In this document: piece by piece, positions 15,994 through 23,247 of the stretch
Layout of the letters: every line of letters begins with the position of its first letter
Position numbering within the stretch: position 1 is the first letter of the stretch
Assembly (NCBI GenBank): GCA_017539025.1
Contig: JAFYHT010000030.1
Span: forward strand, 1 to 53,942
Reading direction: 5' to 3'
Source: Erysipelotrichaceae bacterium
GTDB taxonomy: Bacteria > Bacillota_I > Bacilli_A > Erysipelotrichales > Erysipelotrichaceae
DNA length: 53,942 nucleotides
Program-made: the position numbers and the translations under genes
The notes under the pieces: generated by a model
What the model was told of the DNA's origin: nothing
The model's input: the letters and a program-made list of their open reading frames with translations, nothing else
The model's database searches: none

Positions 15994-16752
15994 ATGTCCC
16001 TTCTCAAGTGTTTTGAGATCTTAAAAAAATACTTTCCCAGTTTCTTATTAGGTATCCGTACGACTCTGATCGTAGCGATCTCGGGAACTCTGATTGGTCT
16101 GCTGATCGGCTTATTGGTCGGTGGAGTCAGAGCGATCAGACCGGATAAGACTGCCAGAAAGTCATTAAGGATATGCAAGAAGATCATCGATATCCTGATC
16201 AGGATCTATGTCGAAGTCTTCAGAGGAACACCGATGATGGTCCAGGCCGTATTCATCTACTACCTGGTCTATACCAATATCGTTCACTGGGACAAGATGG
16301 TTGCGGCAATATTCGTCATCTCGATCAATACCGGTGCCTACATGGCTGAGATCGTCAGATCCGGCATTCAGGCCGTTGATCCGGGACAGAATGAGGCTGC
16401 AAGATCCTTAGGCATGTCTTCCATGCAGACGATGATGGATGTCATCATTCCGCAGGCGATCAAAAACGCCTTCCCTGCCATCGGTAATGAGCTGATCGTC
16501 AATATCAAGGACTCTTCCGTTCTGATGATCATTTCGATCACCGAACTGATGTTCCAGTCCAATTCCGTTGCCGGAACGACATATCGCTTTACTGAGACTT
16601 ACTTTGTAACGGCAATGATCTATCTGATGCTGACAAGTATTTCAAGTGTCATATTGAATGCGATCGAAAGGAAGATCTCCAATACCAGGACTTCCCTGCC
16701 GCAGTCTGATACCAGCTTCAGCAGCATCAGCATCGCAAAAGGAGATATCTGA
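15994..16752 (+). CDS. Amino-acid ABC transporter permease (probably lysine)
   Basis: 252 aa, polar amino-acid permease of the HisMQ type with about five membrane segments. [17 protein letters not shown] and the EAA loop [28 protein letters not shown] (about residues 130-158) are diagnostic. It starts 3 bases after the binding-protein stop and overlaps the ATPase start by 1 base (TGATGG). Confidence 0.95.
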   Translation: MSLLKCFEILKKYFPSFLLGIRTTLIVAISGTLIGLLIGLLVGGVRAIRPDKTARKSLRICKKIIDILIRIYVEVFRGTPMMVQAVFIYYLVYTNIVHWDKMVAAIFVISINTGAYMAEIVRSGIQAVDPGQNEAARSLGMSSMQTMMDVIIPQAIKNAFPAIGNELIVNIKDSSVLMIISITELMFQSNSVAGTTYRFTETYFVTAMIYLMLTSISSVILNAIERKISNTRTSLPQSDTSFSSISIAKGDI

Positions 16753-17483
16753 TGGCTTTGATCGAAGTAAGAAATGTCAGAAAAGGCTTTGGGGAATTAC
16801 AAGTCCTCAAAGATATCTCTTTCGATGTCAATGAAGGAGAAGTCGTCTGTCTGATCGGTTCTTCCGGTTCGGGCAAATCGACGATGTTAAGATGTATCAA
16901 TCTTCTGGAAGATATCGATTCCGGTACGATCAGCGTCAATGGTCAGCAGATCGATCAGATAAGCGATATCAACGGTTACCGTAAGAATGTTGGTATGGTC
17001 TTCCAGCAGTTCAATCTCTTCAGCAACATGAATGTGCTGAACAACTGCATGATCGCTCAGAAAAGAGTCCTCAAGAGAAAAGAAGAGGATGCCAGAGAAA
17101 TGGCTATCAGACAGCTGAAAAAAGTCGGAATGGCCGATTTCATCAATGCCTACCCTTCTACGCTTTCCGGCGGTCAGAAACAGAGAGTAGCGATCGCCAG
17201 AGCATTATGCATGGAACCGCAGATCCTCTTATTCGATGAACCGACTTCTGCACTTGACCCGGAAATGGTCGGTGAAGTTCTCAGTGTCATCAAGGAACTT
17301 GCGGATGAAAACATGACGATGATCATCGTCACGCACGAAATGGCCTTTGCTTCTGAAGTTGCCGACAAGGTCATCTTTATGGATAACGGTGTCGTTGAAG
17401 AAGAAGGAAGCGCAAAACAGATATTTGAAAACCCGAAGAATGAAAGGACGAAGCAGTTCCTTTCCAGAGTTCGGGCATTCTAA
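16752..17483 (+). CDS. Amino-acid ABC transporter ATP-binding protein (probably lysine)
   Basis: 243 aa, GlnQ/HisP type. Walker [11 protein letters not shown]-loop VFQQFNLF, signature [15 protein letters not shown], Walker [14 protein letters not shown] and switch THEM are all intact. It powers uptake with the two preceding gene products. A bidirectional terminator follows. Confidence 0.96.
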   Translation: MALIEVRNVRKGFGELQVLKDISFDVNEGEVVCLIGSSGSGKSTMLRCINLLEDIDSGTISVNGQQIDQISDINGYRKNVGMVFQQFNLFSNMNVLNNCMIAQKRVLKRKEEDAREMAIRQLKKVGMADFINAYPSTLSGGQKQRVAIARALCMEPQILLFDEPTSALDPEMVGEVLSVIKELADENMTMIIVTHEMAFASEVADKVIFMDNGVVEEEGSAKQIFENPKNERTKQFLSRVRAF

Positions 17484-17488
17484 AAAAC

Positions 17489-17518
17489 AGAGAGTTCAGT
17501 TTGAACTCTCTTTTCTTA
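17489..17518. terminator. Bidirectional terminator between the ABC operon and the phosphodiesterase gene
   Basis: Ten-base-pair stem AGAGAGTTCA/TGAACTCTCT with loop GTT. TTTCTT follows on the plus strand and GTTTTTTAG on the minus strand, so it can serve both converging units. The stop of the minus-strand gene is at 17516-17518. Confidence 0.85.
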
Positions 17519-17974
17519 TAAATCGATCCTTTCGACTCTGACTTTCCCGTCATCCAGCAGATATACTCTGGCATAGGATGGCGAGGTCAGGTCTCTGTTA
17601 TATAATGTCGATCCCGGATTGATGAAACGGATCTTGTTGAACTCATTGTCCGCAAAAGTATGGGAATGACCATAGAAGACGATATCGGCCTTCACGCTTT
17701 TTGCCTTGTCGATCAGAAGCTTCTTTGAGAAAGTATATCCGGTCCCATGGAACATGTAGATCCTGTGACTGCCGATCTCAAACAATCTGTCTTTTGGATA
17801 ATCGTAGGACCAGTCATTGTTTCCTTCTACGGATACGAATGGTTCCATTTCTTCCGGCGGAAGCATGGAATCTCCGCAATGAAAATAATAATCGCATGCC
17901 GGATTATCCGTCAGTATCCTGTTGATCGAATTCATGTCTCCATGATTGTCGGAGCACAGACATATTTTCAGCAT
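17516..17974 (-). CDS. YfcE/MJ0936-type metallophosphoesterase
   Basis: 152 aa, calcineurin-like fold of the small bacterial and archaeal phosphodiesterases. Metal-ligand motifs occur in the family order: CSDNHGD, HCGDS, GNND, HG (MFHGTGYTF) and GHSH. The physiological substrate is unknown; related proteins cleave model phosphodiesters. It overlaps the trmL stop by 7 bases and ends the rdgB-lit-trmL run. Confidence 0.9.
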   Translation of the reverse strand: MLKICLCSDNHGDMNSINRILTDNPACDYYFHCGDSMLPPEEMEPFVSVEGNNDWSYDYPKDRLFEIGSHRIYMFHGTGYTFSKKLLIDKAKSVKADIVFYGHSHTFADNEFNKIRFINPGSTLYNRDLTSPSYARVYLLDDGKVRVERIDL

Positions 17975-18474
17975 TTTAACAGAAAGTCCTCTCCTTTGAT
18001 CACTTCCCTGTCGCTCAGATCGTTAAATCCGATCTGTCTGAGACATTCATAGGCACCGATCGCAACGCAGTTGGAAAGATTCAGACTGCGGGCATCACTC
18101 CTCATCGGGATCCTGTAGCATTCATCAAGATGTCCCTTCAGGATCAGTTTATCGATCCCTGTGGACTCTTTTCCGAAAACCATGTAAATATCCTGTTCAG
18201 GGTCAAAAACGCACTCAGCGAAAGATTTGAGCCCGTAGCGGGTAAAATAGACGAACTGCCCTTCCTTCCCTTCATAGAAAGCATCCCAGTTGGGATAGAC
18301 AGTATAATCAAGTTCTTCAATATAATCCAAACCGCAGCGTTTCAGATGTTTCTCATCCAGAGAAAAGCCCAGAGGTTCGATCAGATGAAGCTTCATCTTG
18401 AAGACTGAACAGGTACGCATGATGTTACCGGTATTCTGTGGGATCTCCGGTTCATATAAGACGATGTGGATCAT
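17968..18474 (-). CDS. trmL: tRNA (cytidine/uridine-34-2'-O)-methyltransferase TrmL
   Basis: 168 aa, minimal SPOUT methyltransferase with a C-terminal trefoil knot. MIHIVLYEPEIPQNTGNIMRTC at the N-terminus and MVFGKESTGI, RIPMRSDARSLNLSNCVAIGAYE in the knot are diagnostic. It methylates the wobble nucleotide of tRNA-Leu species. It starts 4 bases before the stop of the upstream membrane protein. Confidence 0.95.
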   Translation of the reverse strand: MIHIVLYEPEIPQNTGNIMRTCSVFKMKLHLIEPLGFSLDEKHLKRCGLDYIEELDYTVYPNWDAFYEGKEGQFVYFTRYGLKSFAECVFDPEQDIYMVFGKESTGIDKLILKGHLDECYRIPMRSDARSLNLSNCVAIGAYECLRQIGFNDLSDREVIKGEDFLLKC

Positions 18475-19175
18475 GCGCTTCCCTTCTTTCTGCTTAATAA
18501 TGAGAACAGACAGTAAAAGAAGAACAGGAAGAAAACAGCGCTCAAAGTAATGCGGATCACCAGATGATTGAAGAATTCCGGCGGTACGATCATGATCAGG
18601 ATGTCTTTCCTGAGATCAAGGATCCACAGATCGTTGCCCGGAAAGAAAACGTGATGAAACATCGTCCAGAAGGAATCGAAATCAATTAAGATCCATATCC
18701 CTAAGACAGTGATCACAAACATCGCTGAGATCAGAGCCTTGCGATAGCTGCTTTTTAAGATATGCATCTCTTTTCTGTATAAAGAGTATCCGATGCCAAC
18801 AAATGTGATGATCCCGGACATAATCAGTAAGCCGTTTGCGATCAGATTGAGTCTTCTGACATCGACCATATGTGCCTTTTCGTCATCGGTGAATACTTCT
18901 CTTATCTGCCCTTTGACTTCCATCTGCAGGTCTAAAGAGGCCTTCGGATCATTGAGGTAGTCGAGTGTAAAGGAAGTCAGATCTTTGAGCTGTTCATCGG
19001 AAATGCCGATGTGATCAGCGATGGACTTGCCATAGAGTCTGATCTTGTCGTGTTCAGACTTGTAAAAAGACTCATTGAAACACCAGAAGTGTATCGAAAA
19101 AAGCAGACTGAACAGTATGCAGGCTACAGCGGTCAATGTATATATCTTTTTTCTAGAATTTGTCTTTGGCATCAA
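18471..19175 (-). CDS. lit: DUF1461/TIGR01906 integral membrane protein, probable lipoprotein transacylase Lit
   Basis: 234 aa. Four membrane segments: about residues 11-29, 113-132, 145-165 and 206-225, with a large extracytoplasmic loop after the first. The segment FWTMFHHVFFPGNDLWILDLRKDILIMIVPPEFF (about residues 168-201) is the hallmark of the DUF1461 family. From established knowledge, Lit of this family moves an acyl chain within lipoproteins to make the lyso form. The family match is firm by eye; the Lit activity is inference. The start could also be the second ATG at 19172. It overlaps rdgB by 23 bases. Confidence 0.75.
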   Translation of the reverse strand: MMPKTNSRKKIYTLTAVACILFSLLFSIHFWCFNESFYKSEHDKIRLYGKSIADHIGISDEQLKDLTSFTLDYLNDPKASLDLQMEVKGQIREVFTDDEKAHMVDVRRLNLIANGLLIMSGIITFVGIGYSLYRKEMHILKSSYRKALISAMFVITVLGIWILIDFDSFWTMFHHVFFPGNDLWILDLRKDILIMIVPPEFFNHLVIRITLSAVFFLFFFYCLFSLLSRKKGSA

Positions 19176-19743
19176 TGATCCATTTCTTCAGTGCTTTTGC
19201 GCGGTGTGAATAAACGTTTTTATATTCTTCTCCAAGTTCCGCTTCCGTCTGATTGAATTGAGGGATCAGGAAGATCGGATCGTATCCGAATCCCTTTTCT
19301 CCGGCAGGCTTGTAAGCGATCGATCCTTCGTTAACACCGAGATAGTAATGAACTTCTTCATTCTGATCGATGAAACACAGGCAATCGACAAACTGCGCCC
19401 CTCTTTGAGTAACATCTTTCATCATATCGACGATGAAAGCACATTTATGCGGATAATCCATTTCCGGCAGGAAACGGGCGGAATGAATGCCGGGCTTTCC
19501 TCCCAGATAGTCGATACAGATTCCGGAATCATCGGCGATGGTCGGCAGATGATAGAGGTCATGGTAGAACTTTGCCTTGATATAGGCATTCTCTTCAAAT
19601 GACATGCCATCTTCGATCGGCTCTTCAGTACAGTTCATATCTTTCGGACAGACAAGTTCCAGATCTACACCGTTATCTATTAAGATATCGGCGATCTCAG
19701 AGAGCTTATGTGCGTTGTTTGAAGCGATAAACAATTTATTCAT
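19153..19743 (-). CDS. rdgB: XTP/dITP diphosphatase (Ham1/RdgB family)
   Basis: 196 aa. Cleans the nucleotide pool by hydrolysing dITP and XTP to monophosphates. LFIASNNAHKLSEI, ADDSGICIDYLGGKPGIHSARF, GEKGFGYDPIFL and SHRAKALKKW are the conserved stretches in order. The start is the ATG at 19743; 13 upstream in-frame residues were left out because a TACAAT box ends 7 bases before this ATG, so a leaderless transcript is likely. First gene of the run ending with the phosphodiesterase. Confidence 0.95.
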   Translation of the reverse strand: MNKLFIASNNAHKLSEIADILIDNGVDLELVCPKDMNCTEEPIEDGMSFEENAYIKAKFYHDLYHLPTIADDSGICIDYLGGKPGIHSARFLPEMDYPHKCAFIVDMMKDVTQRGAQFVDCLCFIDQNEEVHYYLGVNEGSIAYKPAGEKGFGYDPIFLIPQFNQTEAELGEEYKNVYSHRAKALKKWIIDAKDKF

Positions 19744-19750
19744 ATTGCAT

Positions 19751-19763
19751 ATTGTACTATAAA
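19751..19763 (-). promoter_or_regulatory. rdgB -10 region, leaderless type
   Basis: TACAAT (19756-19751) lies 7 bases before the ATG. An alternative box, TATAGT, lies just upstream. No clear -35 box is seen at the usual distance. The palindrome at 19769-19785 covers the -35 area. Confidence 0.45.
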
Positions 19764-19768
19764 AAAAA

Positions 19769-19785
19769 GTTTTGATGATCAAAAC
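19769..19785. promoter_or_regulatory. Palindrome upstream of rdgB, operator candidate
   Basis: GTTTTGATGATCAAAAC: perfect 8-bp inverted repeat around one central base, placed at the -35 region of the rdgB promoter. It could be an operator. No regulator is recognised. Confidence 0.35.
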
Positions 19786-19802
19786 ATTTTCTGCATATAC
19801 GT

Positions 19803-19871
19803 AATTTTATTCTTCGAAGATCCAAAAGCCTCACAGAGAGCTTTAAAATGCTTCTGAAGGCATTCTGTGGC
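19803..19871 (-). terminator. Structured region after phoH, possible terminator
   Basis: On the minus strand AAGCC-ACAGA pairs with TCTGT-GA-GGCTT across about 25 bases that hold an inner ATGC/GCAT stem; TTTTGG follows. The T-tract is short, so termination is plausible but not certain. Confidence 0.5.
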
Positions 19872-20807
19872 TTATTCTATAGTGAATTTCTCAATGATCG
19901 TCTGTACCAGAGGATTTCTGACCACATCGGAATTGTTGAATTCGATGAATCCGATATTCTTGATATCTCTTAATTTATCGTAGGCGATCCTTAAACCGGA
20001 CTTGTATCGGCTGATGTTGAGATCGACCTGCGTGATGTCACCGTTTACTACCATCTTGGAGTTGAAACCAAGCCTCGTCAGAAACATCAGCATCTGTTTA
20101 TCCGTCGTATTCTGTGCTTCATCCAGGATGATGAATGCTTCATCAAGTGTACGACCGCGCATGTATGCCAGAGGGATGACCTCGATAACGCCCTTTTCCA
20201 TCAGCTTATCTTTCTGTTCCTTGCCCAAGATCGCATCCAGGGCATCATAGATCGGCATCAGATACGGATCGATCTTTTCCTTGAGATCACCCGGCAAAAA
20301 TCCCAAAGATTCCCCTGCTTCTACTGCCGGTCTTGTGATGATGATCTTTGATACATCGCCTTTTTTCAGATAGCTGACAGCCATCAGTACTGCAAGGAAA
20401 GTCTTTCCTGTTCCGGCTGGACCGATGCCAAAACAGAGATCTGAGTTTCTGATCGTTTTGATGAAACGGTACTGATTGGCGGTCTTGCACTTGAAAGGCT
20501 TGCCGTTATGGGAATATGCGATGACTTCGCTCTGGAAGAATTCTCTTTCAGTGTCATTGATGTGGATGAAAGACTGCTTGATGAAATCGTAGTCGATCAC
20601 TTCACTTCGACACTTCTTGCACAGATAATCCATGTGAGCGGAAAATTTCGAAAACAGCTGCTGGTCATCGCTCAGCAGTTTGAAATAGTTGTCTCTGTAG
20701 ACGATGCCGCAGTCATAGAGTTCTTCTAACAGCGTGATATTGCTGTCATTGACACCTACGATGTTGCGGATATCGTCATGATCCAGATCTTTAAATGTGT
20801 ACTCCAT
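19872..20807 (-). CDS. phoH: PhoH-family ATPase
   Basis: 311 aa. Walker A GPAGTGKTFLA (about residues 126-136) and Walker B FIILDEAQNTT mark the PhoH P-loop NTPase domain, which makes up the C-terminal two thirds. It is linked to RNA metabolism and often sits near ybeY, which is not seen here. The ATG follows the kinase stop by 11 bases, so the two are probably one transcript. Confidence 0.93.
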   Translation of the reverse strand: MEYTFKDLDHDDIRNIVGVNDSNITLLEELYDCGIVYRDNYFKLLSDDQQLFSKFSAHMDYLCKKCRSEVIDYDFIKQSFIHINDTEREFFQSEVIAYSHNGKPFKCKTANQYRFIKTIRNSDLCFGIGPAGTGKTFLAVLMAVSYLKKGDVSKIIITRPAVEAGESLGFLPGDLKEKIDPYLMPIYDALDAILGKEQKDKLMEKGVIEVIPLAYMRGRTLDEAFIILDEAQNTTDKQMLMFLTRLGFNSKMVVNGDITQVDLNISRYKSGLRIAYDKLRDIKNIGFIEFNNSDVVRNPLVQTIIEKFTIE

Positions 20808-20818
20808 ATAAATCCATT

Positions 20819-21715
20819 CTAAATGATTTCAGATATATCTTCCAGCCAAGATGTGGCTCCGATGTATTCACATGCTTTTGTTCCGCAACGGTTTGCGAAA
20901 GCGATGCATTCTTCAATTCCTTTTCCATTGTTTAAGAAATGTATGAATCCCGATACGAAACTATCCCCTGCACCGGTCGAATCGATGCATCTGATCTTTC
21001 TTTCCGGTGGATAGATCTTTCCCTGACAGAGACATCCTTTTTCTCCCAGTTTGATGATGACGTGTCTGATTCCCGAATCACATAAGATCTTTTCACAAAC
21101 ATATGGATCATCGCAATCACACAATGCATAAGCTTCACTTTCATTGCAGAAGAAATAATCGATGTATTTCAGGTATGGAAGATCTTTTGCTTTCTCATTA
21201 TTCTTCGGCGTTGATGTATCGACACAAAGAACGATCTCTTTCTCCTTGATCATAGAAAACAGAGTTTCGTATTTGTCGCTATCCATCATTTTTGAGATAA
21301 ATAAAGACGCAAAAGAAACGATCTTACAGTCTTCATCGATGCGGATATCATCGATATCCAGCAATCTCGAAGATCCATTCTCCGGTCCGACAAAGCTTCT
21401 TTGTCCGTCCCGATCGATCAATACAAGAGACAGATAGGTATCGATATTATCTTTCAGGATGTCTTTTTCATAGCCTATATTTCTTTTATTCAGTTCATTC
21501 AGGATCAGATCGCCATAGGCATCTTTTCCTAAAACTGTTTTCAATGAAACATCATCAAGTAAAGCATTCAATACAAAAGCTTCATTCAATGCATCGCCGC
21601 CGAATGAAGTCTCAATCTTTGATACCTTATGTTTTCCGGAAAAGAATCTTTCCTGATCGACACCCGTTATAAGTAGATCCACACAAGCTGCGCCGATCAC
21701 GTTGATGGAACTCAT
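20819..21715 (-). CDS. PfkB-family carbohydrate kinase
   Basis: 298 aa, ribokinase-like fold. The C-terminal signature STGAGDSFVSGFIHFL holds the catalytic Asp and the anion hole. The N-terminal GGDALNEAFVLNAL corresponds to the first PfkB pattern and suggests a sugar or nucleoside substrate; fructokinase and ribokinase types cannot be told apart. The start is the ATG at 21715 (MSSINVIGAAC), 6 bases after TATAAT. The in-frame extension further upstream would be encoded by the IS end and is not native. Confidence 0.9.
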   Translation of the reverse strand: MSSINVIGAACVDLLITGVDQERFFSGKHKVSKIETSFGGDALNEAFVLNALLDDVSLKTVLGKDAYGDLILNELNKRNIGYEKDILKDNIDTYLSLVLIDRDGQRSFVGPENGSSRLLDIDDIRIDEDCKIVSFASLFISKMMDSDKYETLFSMIKEKEIVLCVDTSTPKNNEKAKDLPYLKYIDYFFCNESEAYALCDCDDPYVCEKILCDSGIRHVIIKLGEKGCLCQGKIYPPERKIRCIDSTGAGDSFVSGFIHFLNNGKGIEECIAFANRCGTKACEYIGATSWLEDISEII

Positions 21716-21721
21716 AAATTC

Positions 21722-21727
21722 ATTATA
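21722..21727 (-). promoter_or_regulatory. pfkB-type kinase -10 box, leaderless type, cut off from its upstream region by the IS
   Basis: TATAAT ends 6 bases before the kinase ATG. The left target-site copy (21725-21732) begins inside the box, so the -10 is intact, but the -35 area (about 21745-21750) now lies within the IS terminal repeat. Confidence 0.55.
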
Positions 21728-21732
21728 AATAA
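21725..21732. repeat. Left copy of the target-site duplication
   Basis: ATAAATAA, identical to 22967-22974 on the other side of the element. Confidence 0.9.
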
Positions 21733-21760
21733 AAAGTCTCCATTTGCACCAAGCTGGTGA
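21733..21760 (+). repeat. Left terminal inverted repeat of the IS
   Basis: 28 bases, starts AAAGTCTCC and ends AAGCTGGTGA; exact reverse complement of 22939-22966. Confidence 0.93.
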
Positions 21761-21820
21761 TTCATAGTGTTTTGTATCCAAAAGTCTTATAATTGATTTG
21801 TTCAGGAAAGGAACATATTA

Positions 21821-21838
21821 ATGGCCTTTCAGGAGTGA
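21821..21838 (+). CDS. Five-codon ORF (MAFQE) in the transposase leader, in frame with the transposase
   Basis: ATG-GCC-TTT-CAG-GAG-TGA. A good ribosome binding site (GGAAAGGA, 8 bases upstream) precedes it, whereas the downstream transposase ATG has none. It is in the same frame as the transposase, so the UGA separates two parts of one open frame. It may be a leader peptide, the true start with readthrough, or a start inactivated by a nonsense mutation. Confidence 0.5.
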   Translation: MAFQE

Positions 21839-21895
21839 ATCAGTATTAAGACTTGGCGGTTGGCTGGTTTACTCCTGAAAAGCCCCAATCGCCAA
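21823..21895 (+). promoter_or_regulatory. Pseudoknot-capable structure before the transposase
   Basis: Stem 1: 21823-21840 with 21867-21884 (core TTTCAGGAGT/ACTCCTGAAA, about 17 pairs with two G-U and one mismatch). Stem 2: 21853-21863 with 21885-21895 (TTGGCGGTTGG/CCAATCGCCAA, 11 pairs with one G-U). Stem 2 uses the loop of stem 1, giving an H-type pseudoknot or two exclusive hairpins. The transposase ATG follows 3 bases later. Confidence 0.6.
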
Positions 21896-21898
21896 ACT

Positions 21899-22930
21899 AT
21901 GAGTAATAAATCAGGTCACGGTGTCCACTATGGACACTCTTTGCGAAGTCTCTCCTGGGATGGCTCTGATAATAAGACCCTGTCTCAGGAGCTGATCTCT
22001 TCCACGATCCATGAATGGTATGATGCCAAGCACAGAGAGACATCGGATGAAGAGATAAAACTTGTCAATTCCGCTCAAGTAAACTGCTGCCCGTATTGTC
22101 GTTCTTCTTCCGTCATCCGAAGCGGTTTCAAAGATGGAATACAGAGGTATTTCTGTAAGGACTGTCGTCATTGTTTCAATCCTTTGACAGGTACGATCTT
22201 TGAAGACAAGAAGATCCCGGTATCGGAATGGGTCGAATATCTGTTACATCTGTTCGAGTTCCATTCGATCACAACAAGTGCCAGAGACAACAGAAATGCC
22301 TATTCTACAGGCAAATACTGGCTCATCAAGGTATTCTCTGTACTAAAGCACTATCAGCAGAACATCATCCTTGAAGGAAACGTCTTTCTCGATGAGACCT
22401 TCTACAGCTTAAGGAAGTCTGAGATCCTTACAAGGCCGGATGGAAAGAAGTATCGGGGCATATCCAGAAACAAGCTTTGTGTCGCCTGCGGCAAGGACGG
22501 CAAGGGACATGTCATCCTTCTTTGCGAGAATACATCCAAGCCATCGGATCACTCTACCTGGAAGACGCTTGGCTCGCATATCGCACAGAAGTCACATCTG
22601 ATCCATGACGGTGAAAGATCCCACCATATCCTGATAGAAGGTCTATCCCTGACATCTGAAGTATACGACTCTCTTGAAATAAGAAAGCTGAAGGATGAAG
22701 ATAATCCCCTGGATTCCATCAACGAGATCCACTCATTGGCAAAGAGATTCATGAGGCAGCACGGAGGATACAACAGGGACAATCTTCAGGACTTCATGAA
22801 CCTGATATCCTTCATCCTGAATGAACCATATGACAGATATGAGAAGATCGATCTGTTCATCAATATGGCACTAAATTCACCAAGAAGAGTGAAATATCGG
22901 GATGTGATGTCAAAGAAACAGCCTGAATAA
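21899..22930 (+). CDS. IS1595-family transposase
   Basis: 343 aa from the ATG at 21899. It has a zinc ribbon CPYCRSS...YFCKDCRHCF (CxxC...CxxC), then TGTIFEDKKIPVSEW typical of ISXO2-like transposases. The DDE-type core shows D in VFLDETFY, D in LIHDGERSHH and a late H/N region FMRQHGGYNRDNLQDFMNLI. A TTG at 21860 and the upstream ATG at 21821 (separated by a UGA) are alternative starts. The frame is otherwise intact, so the element may be active. Confidence 0.88.
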   Translation: MSNKSGHGVHYGHSLRSLSWDGSDNKTLSQELISSTIHEWYDAKHRETSDEEIKLVNSAQVNCCPYCRSSSVIRSGFKDGIQRYFCKDCRHCFNPLTGTIFEDKKIPVSEWVEYLLHLFEFHSITTSARDNRNAYSTGKYWLIKVFSVLKHYQQNIILEGNVFLDETFYSLRKSEILTRPDGKKYRGISRNKLCVACGKDGKGHVILLCENTSKPSDHSTWKTLGSHIAQKSHLIHDGERSHHILIEGLSLTSEVYDSLEIRKLKDEDNPLDSINEIHSLAKRFMRQHGGYNRDNLQDFMNLISFILNEPYDRYEKIDLFINMALNSPRRVKYRDVMSKKQPE

Positions 22931-22938
22931 GGAGCTTA

Positions 22939-22966
22939 TCACCAGCTTGGTGCAAATGGAGACTTT
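22939..22966 (-). repeat. Right terminal inverted repeat of the IS
   Basis: Exact reverse complement of 21733-21760. Confidence 0.93.
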
Positions 22967-22974
22967 ATAAATAA
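22967..22974. repeat. Right copy of the target-site duplication
   Basis: ATAAATAA, identical to the copy at 21725-21732. Confidence 0.9.
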
Positions 22975-22997
22975 AAAAACCAACTTGAAGTTGGTTT
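22972..22997 (-). terminator. rpsU terminator
   Basis: AAACCAAC-TTCAA-GTTGGTTT followed by TTTTATT on the minus strand. The T-tract runs into the right IS target copy; before insertion it ran directly into the -10 box of the kinase gene. Confidence 0.9.
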
Positions 22998-23007
22998 AAT
23001 TGATCGA

Positions 23008-23187
23008 TTATTTAGATCTTCTCAGTTTGCGAGCATTTTCGCGTTTCAGTCTCTTCTTGATACCTGGTTTTACGTAATACTCTCTTTTTCTTGCTTCAAG
23101 GAGCGTGCCATTACGGGAAACCTGTCTCTTAAAACGACGTAAAGCATCATCGAGCTGTTCGTTTTCTTTAACGATTACCTTTGCCAT
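23008..23187 (-). CDS. rpsU: Small-subunit ribosomal protein S21
   Basis: 59 aa, strongly basic. [27 protein letters not shown] and the [13 protein letters not shown] tail are typical. The ATG at 23187 has AGGAGGTGA in front; upstream in-frame codons would only encode the ribosome binding site. It stands alone between the deoC operon and the IS. Confidence 0.97.
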   Translation of the reverse strand: MAKVIVKENEQLDDALRRFKRQVSRNGTLLEARKREYYVKPGIKKRLKRENARKLRRSK

Positions 23188-23216
23188 AATCTCACCTCCT
23201 TTTTTCGGCAAGTACT

Positions 23217-23222
23217 ATTATA
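23217..23222 (-). promoter_or_regulatory. rpsU -10 box
   Basis: TATAAT, 29 bases before the ATG. The -35 area is weak. In contrast to many operons here, this transcript has a leader with a strong Shine-Dalgarno sequence. Confidence 0.55.
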
Positions 23223-23247
23223 TGATAATGTTTCTGAAAAATAAAGC

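Larger units (their letters stand above)
21733..22966 (+). mobile_element. Complete IS1595-like insertion sequence
   Basis: 1234 bp. Perfect 28-bp terminal inverted repeats (21733-21760, beginning AAAGTCTCC, and 22939-22966) are flanked by a perfect 8-bp target duplication, the size typical for IS1595. One transposase with N-terminal zinc ribbon is encoded. Perfect ends and duplication indicate recent insertion. It sits in the spacer between the rpsU terminator and the pfkB-type kinase, in the opposite orientation to both. Confidence 0.93.

Noticed and set aside
21716..21781. N-terminal extension of the pfkB-type kinase by 22 residues
   Set aside because: It is encoded by the IS left end and the target duplication, and the native TATAAT lies between it and the ATG at 21715.
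21821..21838. UGA after MAFQE as a selenocysteine codon
   Set aside because: The UGA lies inside the 5' arm of the stem instead of just before a SECIS-type hairpin, and nothing suggests a selenoprotein in this transposase.
21836..21838. UGA decoded as tryptophan (Mycoplasma-type code)
   Set aside because: TGA is used as the normal stop of xseA, ymdB, xseB and others, and Trp is encoded by TGG throughout.
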